Positions 8,130 through 16,143 of a DNA stretch of 50,710 nt are shown here, piece by piece. The DNA lies in the IMG/VR virus record IMGVR_UViG_3300042868_009269, positions 1-50,710 of that record; one strand, written 5' to 3'. A model generated the notes under the pieces. That model was not told the DNA's origin. It saw nothing but the letters and a program-made list of their open reading frames with translations, and did not search any database. The first letter of the stretch is position 1. Every line of letters starts with the position of its first letter. A program made the translations under genes and the position numbers. The DNA comes from a virus.

Positions 8130-8981
8130 ATGGCTAAAACAAATAATCCACTGAGTGGTTATTTTAGAGCACCAAAGCTGTACACCAAGTTACCCAGTGG
8201 TGGACGCTTTTACACTGACGACATCGTCGAACTGGGAGAGAGTCGCGAAGTTGCAGTGTTTGCTCTTACTGCTAAAGACGAAGCAATTCTCAAAAACCCT
8301 GATGCACTACTAAACGGCGAAGCAGTTTCACAAATCATTAAGAGCTGTGTGCCTGCTGTACAAAACCCAAGAAGAATGATGAGCAGTGATATCGATACAC
8401 TGCTAGTGGCCATCCAAGGTGCTACATATGGCGACGACATTGACGTAAAAGGTAAGTGCCCTGAATGCGGCGCTGAATGTTCTGGTATTGCCAGCGTTGA
8501 GGGCGCACTCGAAACAATGAACACATTGGAAGAATCATACTCGTTTGAAACAGCAAGCGGACTAACCATCGAAGTTAAACCGTTTAGTTATGATAGTACT
8601 ATTAAAGCCGGCATTGCAAATTTCCAAAGTACTCGCAGTTTACAGAGCTTGTCTGCTATCACAGATGAGTTAGAACAGCTTAAAGCATTCAACAGCAGCT
8701 TTGTTCGTATGGCCAAAGTCAATTTTGATCTTGTGGTAGATTCTGTTGCTAGTATTCGAGGCGCCGGCGAAAATGAGCAGGAGTTTGTGGTAACAGATTC
8801 AGATCAGATCAGAGAGTTCTTAGAAAATTGTGAAACCACAATCGGCAAAGAAATCGAAAAGACCATTGAGAAGATCAGCAGAATTGGCGTTAACAAGAAA
8901 GTCCAATTAGAGTGTGACGAGCACGGCGCATTTGAGCAGGAGGTTGGCTTCGACCCTGTAAATTTTTTCACAGCTTCCTAA
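8130..8981 (+). CDS. 26: Baseplate/tail assembly protein, T4 gp26-like
   Basis: 283 residues from the ATG at 8130; an upstream GTG in the same frame (8073) lacks a ribosome binding site, whereas AACAGGAG stands 7-14 bases before 8130. The N-terminal part (LYTKLPSGGRFY, then VAVFALTAKDEAILKNPDALLNG) matches the T4-type baseplate family that includes gp26 of the baseplate hub. A zinc-site-like CPECGAEC sits at residues 110-117, and a second Cys/His cluster (LECDEHG) near residue 262 suggests a bound metal. The gene ends just after a slippery run of T residues and is followed by a -1-frame extension (see the CDS at 8969). The pair resembles tail assembly chaperones that make a short and a long form. 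Confidence 0.85.
   Translation: MAKTNNPLSGYFRAPKLYTKLPSGGRFYTDDIVELGESREVAVFALTAKDEAILKNPDALLNGEAVSQIIKSCVPAVQNPRRMMSSDIDTLLVAIQGATYGDDIDVKGKCPECGAECSGIASVEGALETMNTLEESYSFETASGLTIEVKPFSYDSTIKAGIANFQSTRSLQSLSAITDELEQLKAFNSSFVRMAKVNFDLVVDSVASIRGAGENEQEFVVTDSDQIREFLENCETTIGKEIEKTIEKISRIGVNKKVQLECDEHGAFEQEVGFDPVNFFTAS
8963..8969 (+). promoter_or_regulatory. Candidate -1 ribosomal frameshift site (T TTT TTC)
   Basis: Read in the gp26 frame, the bases are T|TTT|TTC, a canonical X XXY YYZ slippery heptamer, only three codons before the gp26 stop at 8979-8981. An overlapping second heptamer, A|AAT|TTT, lies at 8960-8966. Slippage by -1 leads straight into the open frame that ends at 9202. Lambda G/GT and P2 E/E' use comparable sites for their tail chaperones. 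Confidence 0.65.
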
Positions 8982-9202
8982 CTTCAGCTGAGCCTGAAGA
9001 GATTGTTGCATATTTAGGCTCACTAAAAAAGGGAGCAGAAGAACTTCAAAAAAACCTAACAGAACTAGTCATATATAGTGGTGGTTCGTTTTCGTGGACC
9101 GAAGTATGGCACATGAGTCACAGTGAACGAGAAATGGCAGTTAAAGTACTTAACGATTATAGTAAAGCCAAAGCAGGAAAATCAGCCACAGAGTGGATGT
9201 AG
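8969..9202 (+). CDS. C-terminal extension in the -1 frame, gp51-like / tail chaperone 'T' part
   Basis: 77 codons in the -1 frame relative to gp26, stop at 9200-9202. The product after slippage would read HSFLTSAEPEEIVAYLGSL and continue with a helix and a SWTEVWHMSHSEREMAV segment, resembling the C-terminal part of tail assembly chaperones and the small gp51-type hub assembly protein of aquatic T4-like phages. The frame is open only from 8936. It has no ATG, GTG or TTG before the ATG at 9113, which would leave just 29 residues, so normal initiation cannot make it. A fusion to gp26 by -1 frameshift, about 357 residues in total, is the simplest explanation. The alternative is a non-canonical start such as ATT. 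Confidence 0.65.
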   Translation, partial: HSFLTSAEPEEIVAYLGSLKKGAEELQKNLTELVIYSGGSFSWTEVWHMSHSEREMAVKVLNDYSKAKAGKSATEWM

Positions 9203-9226
9203 TAGATTACCTAAAAAAATATAAAG

Positions 9227-9255
9227 AAAAAGCAAGCGTAATGCTTGCTTTTTTT
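9227..9255 (+). terminator. Rho-independent terminator after the gp26/gp51 genes
   Basis: An 11-bp perfect stem, AAAAAGCAAGC (9227-9237) with GCTTGCTTTTT (9243-9253), a 5-base loop and a run of seven T. It begins 25 bases after the -1-frame stop codon at 9202, which also supports that frame as the true end of the gene. Confidence 0.85.
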
Positions 9256-9869
9256 ATGTCTGCAATAATGTAAATCACGCTATATATTTTGCATCATGGT
9301 ACACCTAGCTATATACGCTTATCCCTACAACAATTAGTAGACACTTCGTGTCTTATCTTACTGCATTCATTCACTTCGTTTCACTACGCTCATTCATTTG
9401 TAAGATATGTTTTTATTTGTTTTATTAATTACGAAGTTATCACGATAGTGGAGCCATAGTTCACCCGTTACAGGGTGAACAAAAAATAAAGCGTCATCAC
9501 GATGAGCTTCACCATCTCCAACCCGGGTGCTGTTAGGAAGCAGAGCGCCTTCTCTCCCCATACACTACCGTCACTTGTATTCGCTCGGAAGCTGATATAA
9601 TCTAGTGGAGTTTGATTATACCAACCAGCGGGTTGCTTTTTCTCAGTGCCCGCATTCTTTTAATGCCATAACGTTGTTTGCATCTTGCCGACTGCATTCC
9701 AGATCTGACGCCGTAACGAAATCGCTACGAAGACTCAAGGAATCCGATTTTTGGCCTCGGTTGGGCGGTGCAGTGCCTTATGTAAATGATTTAAACGAGG
9801 ATTGAGCTATGCTCTGTGCTTGCCAGGTGTGTGTAAAACTGCCATATGATGCCATGTTTGTATATGTAA
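9256..9869. other. Long stretch without a convincing gene, rich in inverted repeats
   Basis: 614 bases between two convergent operons, in a genome that otherwise wastes little space. I see no tRNA and no credible protein. A 66-codon GTG frame at 9605-9805 has no ribosome binding site, and its Arg/Ser-rich product resembles nothing I know. Inverted repeats present: GACAC/GTGTC (9340-9352), ATCTTAC/GTAAGAT (9355-9361 with 9400-9406), GTTCACCC/GGGTGAAC (9459-9480) and TATAATC/GATTATA (9596-9620). The segment 9500-9800 looks richer in G+C than the neighbouring genes. It could be a structured RNA, a replication or packaging site, or the remnant of a lost element. Confidence 0.5.
9459..9480. repeat. 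Perfect 8-bp hairpin in the gene-free stretch
   Basis: GTTCACCC, six-base loop, GGGTGAAC. It is followed on the plus strand by a run of A and preceded on that side by no T tract, so it is not an ordinary terminator for either direction. It is the strongest local structure in 9256-9869. Confidence 0.6.
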
Positions 9870-10292
9870 TTATAGTCTTTTTAGTGCTTCACGCAGGATT
9901 TGTGAACCGCCTACTCTAACGTTTATAATGCCGTTGTAGTACTCGTCTGTTTCCAAAACCTTGCGCTCAAACTGCTCTCTAGCTTCTAAATAACTGGCTA
10001 CGCCCCTGCTGGGGCAAAAGTACAGTATCTCTCGAATAAAGTGTTCAGCACCTAAACGCAGAACATCTTCCTTCAAATGATCATTACTGCCCCAATAGTC
10101 GCGCCAGTCACTTTCCACTGAGCTGCGTCTTTTGTTCTTTTTACCTTTTAGTGGGGGGCGTGTTTTTTTAAATCGAGCTAACTTTTTACCAACGTATTTT
10201 CTATCGTCAGTAAGGTTAGTGATCAAATAAACAAACGCTTCCGTACCTTCAGGTAATTCGTTTACTGTTTGACCTTTATATATCCAGCTCAT
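9870..10292 (-). CDS. GIY-YIG-like nuclease-family protein
   Basis: 140 residues. The N-terminal part contains a two-strand signature, FVYLITN (residues 20-26) and KYVGKK (32-37), in the place of GIY and YIG, as in a group of small proteins common in aquatic T4-like phages. A basic stretch (KKTRPPLKGKKNKRR) follows, then a WRDYWGSN motif and a C-terminal helix with YLEAREQFERKV that could supply the acidic active-site residue. The family contains homing endonucleases and repair nucleases. It is the last gene of the gp55-gp47-gp46 operon, 45 bases after the preceding gene. Whether it cuts DNA is uncertain, because the usual catalytic Arg is not clear by eye. Confidence 0.65.
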   Translation of the reverse strand: MSWIYKGQTVNELPEGTEAFVYLITNLTDDRKYVGKKLARFKKTRPPLKGKKNKRRSSVESDWRDYWGSNDHLKEDVLRLGAEHFIREILYFCPSRGVASYLEAREQFERKVLETDEYYNGIINVRVGGSQILREALKRL

Positions 10293-10337
10293 CAGTGTAT
10301 TTAAACTACTGCAAACTGCAATATAAGGTATTTTGAA

Positions 10338-11117
10338 TTATCGTACTTCTACTCTGTTAATATAGCAGTTATTTGCTATTTTGTCAAGATCAGGCGAACC
10401 AATAAGTTTGCCTAGACAAATATGTCCGATAGCAAGACGCTTGTCATTTAACTCATATGGCAATTTATTTGCTATAGGCATTAACCAACGTTTTACCTTT
10501 TTTATAATATCGTTAGAATTGATTGCATATTGATTAGGTGCAAACCAAGCTACACAATCATTCTTTAATAAACTTGTGGGAATTATGTGCTCCTTTGGAA
10601 TATTTGCATCTTTATCGTAGAACAATTCTAAAATGTGCTTTCCTACATGAGGATAATTCATGTATAAATGATTTGTTAATCTTGTGGGAGTAAACAAATC
10701 ATAGTCATTATCTTCTAATGGTTCACCAGGATCCTGGTGAGAAAATAAAAAACGTTTGTTTTGGTATCTGGTTATATCTTCTAAATGGTGAAGATGATAA
10801 TTGAACATACTCAATACTTGTCGTAATTCGCCTGAAGTATTTTTAACTAGATCTGGAAAGTTAATGTGCAGTTGGTTTAAATCGTCAGCGTTATTAAACT
10901 GCCCTGGCATTAACTGTTTGATATGTTCTATAGATTCATCTAACTTTGCTTGCACAGAATCTACAGTTTCACCAAAGTTATAAAATTGTGTACGACTTAA
11001 AAATTCAAACTCTGTTGTTTGAAATCTCTGCCAAATGCGTTCTGCTACCCTATGGTCAAACAGCTCATATGTTAACGTATATTCAGCATTATGACCTAAT
11101 ACAATATCAATTAACAT
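10338..11117 (-). CDS. Unknown protein encoded after gp46
   Basis: 259 residues from the ATG at 11117, overlapping the gp46 stop by 11 bases. A GTG at 11150 would add 11 residues, but its purine-rich stretch lies directly against the start codon. I recognise no domain with a known function. The first residues (MLIDIVLGHNAEYTL) are hydrophobic but not a signal peptide. Features seen: an acidic and aromatic central part (SRTQFYNFGETVDSVQAKL), a YHLHHLED segment, and a WFAPNQYAINSNDI stretch near the C-terminus. Operon position suggests a role in DNA metabolism or the early programme; that is inference only. Confidence 0.75.
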   Translation of the reverse strand: MLIDIVLGHNAEYTLTYELFDHRVAERIWQRFQTTEFEFLSRTQFYNFGETVDSVQAKLDESIEHIKQLMPGQFNNADDLNQLHINFPDLVKNTSGELRQVLSMFNYHLHHLEDITRYQNKRFLFSHQDPGEPLEDNDYDLFTPTRLTNHLYMNYPHVGKHILELFYDKDANIPKEHIIPTSLLKNDCVAWFAPNQYAINSNDIIKKVKRWLMPIANKLPYELNDKRLAIGHICLGKLIGSPDLDKIANNCYINRVEVR

Positions 11118-12888
11118 ATTCAGTATCAGTGTTGTAGCTGGTAAAGCCACCTTCTTTGATAACGGTTAATACGTTGTTAACACGACCAACAAGCTCTTCT
11201 TTGTGACTAATTAGGAAAATGTTTTTATGCTGTTCTCGATTCATTTTCTTTAGAATAGCAAGACTGTTTTCAACACCCATGGTATCCATTCCGCTATCGA
11301 TTAACTCGTCAATGCACATCAAGTTCATGGGTCGATTCAAGCTCTCGTAAATATCACGGAATGCCCAGCTTAGGCTAAGAATAAGTCTGTTACGCTCACC
11401 TCGGCTCAAATTGTCAAAATCTAAGTCGCGACCATACTCAGTAATCTCAACACTTAGATCGCTGTTAAACTTAACGTCATGCGGCAAACCAATCTTGTCC
11501 AAGTAGTAAGCAAGACGATGATTTAGGTAGCTGATGTTTTGATCAATGATACGCTTCCGAATAAAGCTATCTTTACTGGTTAATAGTTTGTGTAGAAACT
11601 CTTGATGTTCCTTGCGATCAGTTAAATCATTAATGTAATCCCATGTGATATCTTCGAGACCTGTGTTTCGTAGCTGCTCAACTTGTTCAATATATGGATT
11701 TGTTTCTTCTAACTTTTCAGCGTACTGGGTTGCTAGTGTATCTAGATTATGTTTGTGCTCTAGCGCACTTTCTAGATCATTATAATATGTATCCGCTTCG
11801 TCTGCAATATCTGCATACTCGCTAAGTGCAAGTATAAGCTCGTTAATACGGATTTCAATATCGTCGTGATACTTTTGTTCTTCTGCGATCTTGTTAACTA
11901 ACTCGCGAGTATATTCTTCGTGTGTGCTAAGATGTGCAGTGCCTTGACCGCAGGCTGGACACATACCTTCCTGTGCTTTTTGTAGATTAGCTTTTAGCTC
12001 GTCTAACTTTTTCGCACTACGATTAAAGCTAGTGTCGCTGCGATCTTTTTCTTTTACTAGAACAGTTTTAGTGTCATTCAGTTCTTTTACAGTTTGATTG
12101 TGCTTGTGATTAGTAATTTCTTGCTCGATGTTAATTTCGCTTAATGTGCTAATAGTTGTAGCCATATCAGCAAGTTTATCGCTTTTGGTCTTCCCCCAAG
12201 CTTTGCCTCGCAGTTCGATATCACTTATATTTTTTTCAATACGTTCGTTACTAGACTTCACTGCTGCAATGCGTATTTCTTCCTCTTTGATACTATCCTT
12301 AGTATTTTTGAGAATTTCTTTAAGCAGGTCAGCTTTTTCACTCAGCTCTGTAATGCCCAGCAACTGTTCAATCATGTTGCGCTGGTCGTTAGCCTTCATC
12401 GCTAGAAACGGTTCTGTGTAAGTATTCAGCGCAATGATATGCTTAAACATTTCATGCGGGAAGCCCACAATCTTTTCAATTTCTTTTTGTGTCTCGCGAC
12501 TATCACCTTGTGCATCATCGTCTTCATTACTTGCATCGCCGTTATCACTTCCGTCTACGATAAGACGCAGGACATTAGGCTTGCGGCCGCGCTCAATTCT
12601 ATATTCCTTACCGTTGATATCAAAATCAACTGTAACAAACATATTCTTGCCGTTGGTCTTGTTAATCAAGTTATCCTTGCGGATGTTAGTTAATGCCTCG
12701 CCATAAAGCGCATAACTGAGTGCATTGATGATAGTGGTTTTGCCAGTACCGTTCCTGCTACCATCTCCTCCCATGTCTAGGTTGTGTCCTAGCACAAGTG
12801 TTAGGTTGCAGTTGTCAAAATTTACAGCCTGTGTTTGTGCGCCAATACTCATAAAGTTCTTGGCTGTGACATTTTTAATTTTAAGCAT
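11107..12888 (-). CDS. 46: Recombination nuclease ATPase subunit (gp46, SbcC/Rad50-like)
   Basis: 593 residues. The Walker A loop GSRNGTGKTT is at residues 43-52, a long coiled coil follows, and the zinc-hook motif CPACG is near residue 309. The ABC signature LSRGERNRL is near residue 490 and the Walker B/D-loop LMCIDELIDSGMD near 523. With gp47 it forms the complex that resects DNA ends for recombination-dependent replication and helps degrade host DNA in T4. Its start codon overlaps the gp47 stop by one base (TAATG), so the subunits are translationally coupled. Length is close to T4 gp46 (560). Confidence 0.96.
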   Translation of the reverse strand: MLKIKNVTAKNFMSIGAQTQAVNFDNCNLTLVLGHNLDMGGDGSRNGTGKTTIINALSYALYGEALTNIRKDNLINKTNGKNMFVTVDFDINGKEYRIERGRKPNVLRLIVDGSDNGDASNEDDDAQGDSRETQKEIEKIVGFPHEMFKHIIALNTYTEPFLAMKANDQRNMIEQLLGITELSEKADLLKEILKNTKDSIKEEEIRIAAVKSSNERIEKNISDIELRGKAWGKTKSDKLADMATTISTLSEINIEQEITNHKHNQTVKELNDTKTVLVKEKDRSDTSFNRSAKKLDELKANLQKAQEGMCPACGQGTAHLSTHEEYTRELVNKIAEEQKYHDDIEIRINELILALSEYADIADEADTYYNDLESALEHKHNLDTLATQYAEKLEETNPYIEQVEQLRNTGLEDITWDYINDLTDRKEHQEFLHKLLTSKDSFIRKRIIDQNISYLNHRLAYYLDKIGLPHDVKFNSDLSVEITEYGRDLDFDNLSRGERNRLILSLSWAFRDIYESLNRPMNLMCIDELIDSGMDTMGVENSLAILKKMNREQHKNIFLISHKEELVGRVNNVLTVIKEGGFTSYNTDTEYVN

Positions 12889-13904
12889 TAAACTTCTAAT
12901 CCATGATAGATATCAATTAGCTTTTGTGCATTAATTGTGTTAGATTCAATCGTTTGTAATTGCTGGATAACAATCTGGTCCACACTTTCAAACTTGATTT
13001 CCCCACCCTCAAATTCCTGCTCATCATCTTTCACAGGAATTAGTTGTAGTTCTCTAACACCGTACTGCTCTGCAAACTTTTCTTTGATAAAATTTGCTTC
13101 TTCGTAGCTGATACTGATGTTTAATTTTACACGAGCATGGGTGTATTTGTCAAGTAAATTCGCATGGTTGTCAATAAGATCGGTTAGTGTAACTACCTTA
13201 AACTTCGGACAGTCAGGCCAATTAACATACACTGGTTCTTCGTCCCAAGTTAAGAACATCGCACCGCGGTCGTTGTCGTCAACGTCTGCATAATTGTGCG
13301 GAAACGCATTGCCAATATAGTGAATGTTGTTTTTGTACTGACGCTTGTGGAAGTGTCCGCTGAACACATATTCAGGGCCAGTTAAATGTTCGGCACTGAG
13401 CCCACCGTGATCAGGCATTTCCACCATAGCATTCATTTTGAAGTAGGGTAACTCTAAATGCCCAAACAAGTATTTAACTTTAAGTTTACTAACATTCTTC
13501 CACTCGTCAGCTACCAGCCATGGCATAATAGCAACATCATCTTGTACAAAATGTTCATCTACCATAACAACATTAGCTAAGTCGCGGGCATACTCAATGC
13601 TGTTTAATTCACGCTTGTCTTTGTAGTACAAGTCGTGGTTACCAGTAATAAAGTATACCTTTTCAAAGTTATCGTTTAGTTTCTTAAGGTCTTTGATGCT
13701 GGCATTCATTGTGGCAACATTAACGCTGGCACGATGGTGACTCCAATCACCTAAGAAGATGCAGGTTTCTGCTCCTCGAGCTTTTGCCTCTGCAATAAAC
13801 CAATCTACGAATCGGTGACAGTCATCTAAGTGAACGCGGCTGTTTTGCTTTAGTCCGTAGTGTATGTCAGTAAAGCAAGCCGCTGTTTTGAACAGCTGAC
13901 TCAT
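12888..13904 (-). CDS. 47: Recombination nuclease subunit (gp47, SbcD/Mre11-like)
   Basis: 338 residues, the same size as T4 gp47 (339). The metallophosphatase motifs appear in order: DIHYG (13-17), GDWSHHR (52-58), GNHD (88-91), GHLE (148-151) and GHFH (183-186), which bind the two metal ions. It is the nuclease partner of gp46. The first bases overlap the end of gp55 by four (ATGA), and the last base is shared with the gp46 start. This makes a tightly packed gp55-gp47-gp46 operon. Confidence 0.96.
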   Translation of the reverse strand: MSQLFKTAACFTDIHYGLKQNSRVHLDDCHRFVDWFIAEAKARGAETCIFLGDWSHHRASVNVATMNASIKDLKKLNDNFEKVYFITGNHDLYYKDKRELNSIEYARDLANVVMVDEHFVQDDVAIMPWLVADEWKNVSKLKVKYLFGHLELPYFKMNAMVEMPDHGGLSAEHLTGPEYVFSGHFHKRQYKNNIHYIGNAFPHNYADVDDNDRGAMFLTWDEEPVYVNWPDCPKFKVVTLTDLIDNHANLLDKYTHARVKLNISISYEEANFIKEKFAEQYGVRELQLIPVKDDEQEFEGGEIKFESVDQIVIQQLQTIESNTINAQKLIDIYHGLEV

Positions 13905-14779
13905 TGTTCGTCGTACTCTTCAAACGATGGCTTTTCTGCCTCTGCGCTTTCTCGCAACGCTTTAATTTCTGCTTCGTGCGCCATTTGACGCCCAAAGCTT
14001 GGCAAGTGACCGTGTTCAATGAGAATGTCATCACGGATAACTTGATTACGCTTTTCTAAGTTTAATACACGAGTAAAACTGTTGTTCACTGCGGCTGTGT
14101 AGTAAGCAAACGGGTTGTCGCTTTTTGCTTCGTTAAATTGTAGACCAACTTGACTTAGCTGCACCAATGCTTGGCCGCGCATTTCGTCAACATATGTATA
14201 GCCTCGCCAGTTACTGCGATGACTGTAGCGTTCAACAAGCTTGAGGAACATGGTTCCTAGCTTGTTAGTAATCTTGCCATGATCAACACAGAAATTACCG
14301 TTACTTAGACTGCCCTGCCAATGACTACGAGCCACTTCTTTTAGTTCGCCATTCTGATAAGCATACTGCTTATATGGAGGGAAATTTACCCGACTCTTTT
14401 CTTCAGCTTCATTCTTTGGATTTTTCTTACGACCGAACTCTTCAGGAATATGTTCGTATGTCATTACACGGAAAACAACATCATCGTCGTTGATGTCAGA
14501 CACATTAACAGCAAAGTCTTTTTGTTTGGGCTTATTTTTATAATCTCTAGTATTATGATGCAGCATTGCTTCTGCATACCCCTCGCTTTGGATACGATTA
14601 GCTTTGTTTTCTTTTGCTTGCTTTAGTGCAGTTTTGTTAATTTTTTTAACATCATCCACAATAAGATCATACATGTCGTATTTGTCATCTTCAAGATAAC
14701 AGAAGCTCATTTTACTTTTGTGTATCTCTTTTAGGATGTCTTTATTGTTTAAATAGTTAACCTTTTTTATTACAGTCAT
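13901..14779 (-). CDS. 55: Late-transcription sigma factor (gp55-like)
   Basis: 292 residues, longer than T4 gp55 (185). The C-terminal half carries the recognisable sigma region 2-like part: TKLGTMFLKLVERY-type helix (here ITNKLGTMFLKLVERYSHR), YTYVDEMRGQALVQL, then NPFAYYTAAVNNSFTRVL and the basic LEKRNQVIRDDIL. In T4 the protein binds RNA polymerase and recognises TATAAATA late promoters together with the sliding clamp and gp33. The first 130 residues are lysine-rich and not typical of gp55. The ATG at 14779 is preceded by TAGGAGT and by a strong sigma-70 promoter (14804-14831), so it would be made from host-type transcription before late genes are switched on. Confidence 0.88.
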   Translation of the reverse strand: MTVIKKVNYLNNKDILKEIHKSKMSFCYLEDDKYDMYDLIVDDVKKINKTALKQAKENKANRIQSEGYAEAMLHHNTRDYKNKPKQKDFAVNVSDINDDDVVFRVMTYEHIPEEFGRKKNPKNEAEEKSRVNFPPYKQYAYQNGELKEVARSHWQGSLSNGNFCVDHGKITNKLGTMFLKLVERYSHRSNWRGYTYVDEMRGQALVQLSQVGLQFNEAKSDNPFAYYTAAVNNSFTRVLNLEKRNQVIRDDILIEHGHLPSFGRQMAHEAEIKALRESAEAEKPSFEEYDEQ

Positions 14780-14803
14780 GTAAACTCCTATAGTGTAACC
14801 ATT

Positions 14804-14831
14804 ATTATATACTATAACTTATCATTGTCAA
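14804..14831 (-). promoter_or_regulatory. Consensus sigma-70 promoter for the gp55-gp47-gp46 operon
   Basis: On the minus strand TTGACA (14831-14826), 16-base spacer, TATAAT (14809-14804): both boxes match the consensus. The start is expected near 14797, 18 bases before the gp55 ATG, with an AGGAG ribosome binding site between them. Confidence 0.88.
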
Positions 14832-14882
14832 GTGAAATCGTACCGGAATATCGAAAACATTAAAGTATGTGTTAATGATAGT

Positions 14883-14890
14883 GATAAATA
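14883..14890 (+). promoter_or_regulatory. Late promoter octamer GATAAATA for the tube cap/hub cluster
   Basis: GATAAATA on the plus strand; transcription is expected near 14896, about 16 bases before the ATG at 14912, with AGGAG at 14901-14905 inside this short leader. Confidence 0.7.
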
Positions 14891-14911
14891 TTGATGTAAT
14901 AGGAGAATGTT

Positions 14912-15829
14912 ATGCCATTTTTGCCAAATGCACAAAGAGCGTTAGTTTCGAGAGTAGAAGGATTTGCAGGTCAAGCCCTAGGGAAAATTAATAATCCGAT
15001 ACTTCGCGGCGCAGCAGGACAACTGCTGGATAATTTGTTACCTGGTTTTGGCGGCGGAACGCCTAATTTTGGTGATAGCGTATTTAGAGAAACATTTAAT
15101 AATCGAGTAGAAGAAACTGTGCAAGCAGCAACTGAACAAGCGGCTACAATACAGGTAAACACAATAAGAGCTAAAGACGGTAGTTTAGTTGAACCGTTTG
15201 ATTGGAGGGCTAGATTGCGTCCTAAAAACGGCGGCATAGACAGATTTTACGGAAGATTAGATAACGCCGACGGGAACGCTGACTATTTGCTAAAACCGTT
15301 AGAAGAATCTAACGGCATAGTATGGCAGTATACTCCTACAATCTTTATGAGCGGCAGTGCTGAATACAACGAAGCATTGATGCAAGGCATGAATTATCCT
15401 ATCAATACGTTTATTAGTAGTAGACCACCAGATATTCCGATTACTGCGGATTTTAGTGCCAATGATATCTATGAAGCTAGGTATCTACTAGCTGTTATGA
15501 CGTTTTTAAAAATCTGTACTAAAGCGGCATTCGGTGATGATGCTGTTGCTAGAGGAAGAGCAGGAACACCGCCTCCGGTATTATTGTTTGAGTATTTAGG
15601 CGATCACGGATTTAACAAGGTTCCAGTAGTAGTAACTAACTGGAGTATGCAGTTACCTGATAATGTTGATTATGTGCCAGTGGTTGTAGGAGGTAAAACA
15701 ACATATGTTCCTACCTTAACTAACATTATGATTAACTTGAAGCCACAATATACCCCACATAAATTACGTAGAAAGTTTAGCGTAGAAGCAGTAACTAATG
15801 GAATAGCATATAAGGACGGATTTATCTAA
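14912..15829 (+). CDS. Baseplate tail tube cap / tube initiator (gp48/gp54-like)
   Basis: 305 residues. The segments EPFDWRARLRPKNGG, WQYTPTIFMSGSAEYN and PVVVTNWSMQLPDNVDYVPV are typical of the T4-type proteins that cap the baseplate hub and start tail tube growth. T4 has two related proteins, gp48 and gp54; only one is seen here, and by eye I cannot say which it corresponds to better. The Gly/Ala-rich N-terminus (residues 1-90) may interact with the tape measure. The stop codon overlaps the gp53 start by one base. It is the first gene of a late operon that runs through gp53, the hub protein and the spike. Confidence 0.78.
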   Translation: MPFLPNAQRALVSRVEGFAGQALGKINNPILRGAAGQLLDNLLPGFGGGTPNFGDSVFRETFNNRVEETVQAATEQAATIQVNTIRAKDGSLVEPFDWRARLRPKNGGIDRFYGRLDNADGNADYLLKPLEESNGIVWQYTPTIFMSGSAEYNEALMQGMNYPINTFISSRPPDIPITADFSANDIYEARYLLAVMTFLKICTKAAFGDDAVARGRAGTPPPVLLFEYLGDHGFNKVPVVVTNWSMQLPDNVDYVPVVVGGKTTYVPTLTNIMINLKPQYTPHKLRRKFSVEAVTNGIAYKDGFI

Positions 15830-16143
15830 TGCCTAAACTAAGTTTTAAAAAAGATAGCTTTCTTCGCAATGCTGGATTTCTAGATGATACTTTTTTAGAC
15901 GTTAATAATTTACCATCGCTACCTCAAAACGTCAATGATGAGCCTTATGTAATTAATGCTATGTACGACGAAAGACCCGACTTACTAGCGTATGAATTAT
16001 ATGGTAGTACTAGGTTATGGTGGGTATTCACACTTAGAAACCCTGATCTATTAAAAGACCCGATTAGAGATTTTAAATCAGGGCTAACAATATTTTTACC
16101 CAGTGCAGATAGTGTCAATATTGTTTCAGGTAGAACCACATAA
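15829..16143 (+). CDS. 53: Baseplate wedge protein (gp53-like)
   Basis: 104 residues. The core YDERPDLLAYELYGSTRLWW followed by VFTLRNPDLLKDPIRDF is the conserved part of gp53, which joins neighbouring wedges when the baseplate assembles around the hub. T4 gp53 has 196 residues; this is a short version without the extra C-terminal part, as is common in aquatic relatives. It is coupled on both sides by TAATG overlaps. Confidence 0.88.
   Translation: MPKLSFKKDSFLRNAGFLDDTFLDVNNLPSLPQNVNDEPYVINAMYDERPDLLAYELYGSTRLWWVFTLRNPDLLKDPIRDFKSGLTIFLPSADSVNIVSGRTT

Noticed and set aside
9605-9805. 66-codon plus-strand frame in the gene-free stretch
   Set aside because: GTG start within an inverted repeat, no ribosome binding site, Arg/Ser-rich composition unlike neighbouring proteins and no recognisable motif.
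9256-9869. Possible tRNA or group I intron
   Set aside because: No cloverleaf, no T-loop-like GTTCGAATC on either strand, and no clear intron core; only simple inverted repeats are visible.
12434-12706. Overlapping plus-strand frames opposite gp46
   Set aside because: Shadows of a well-identified ATPase gene, without promoter, ribosome binding site or family resemblance.
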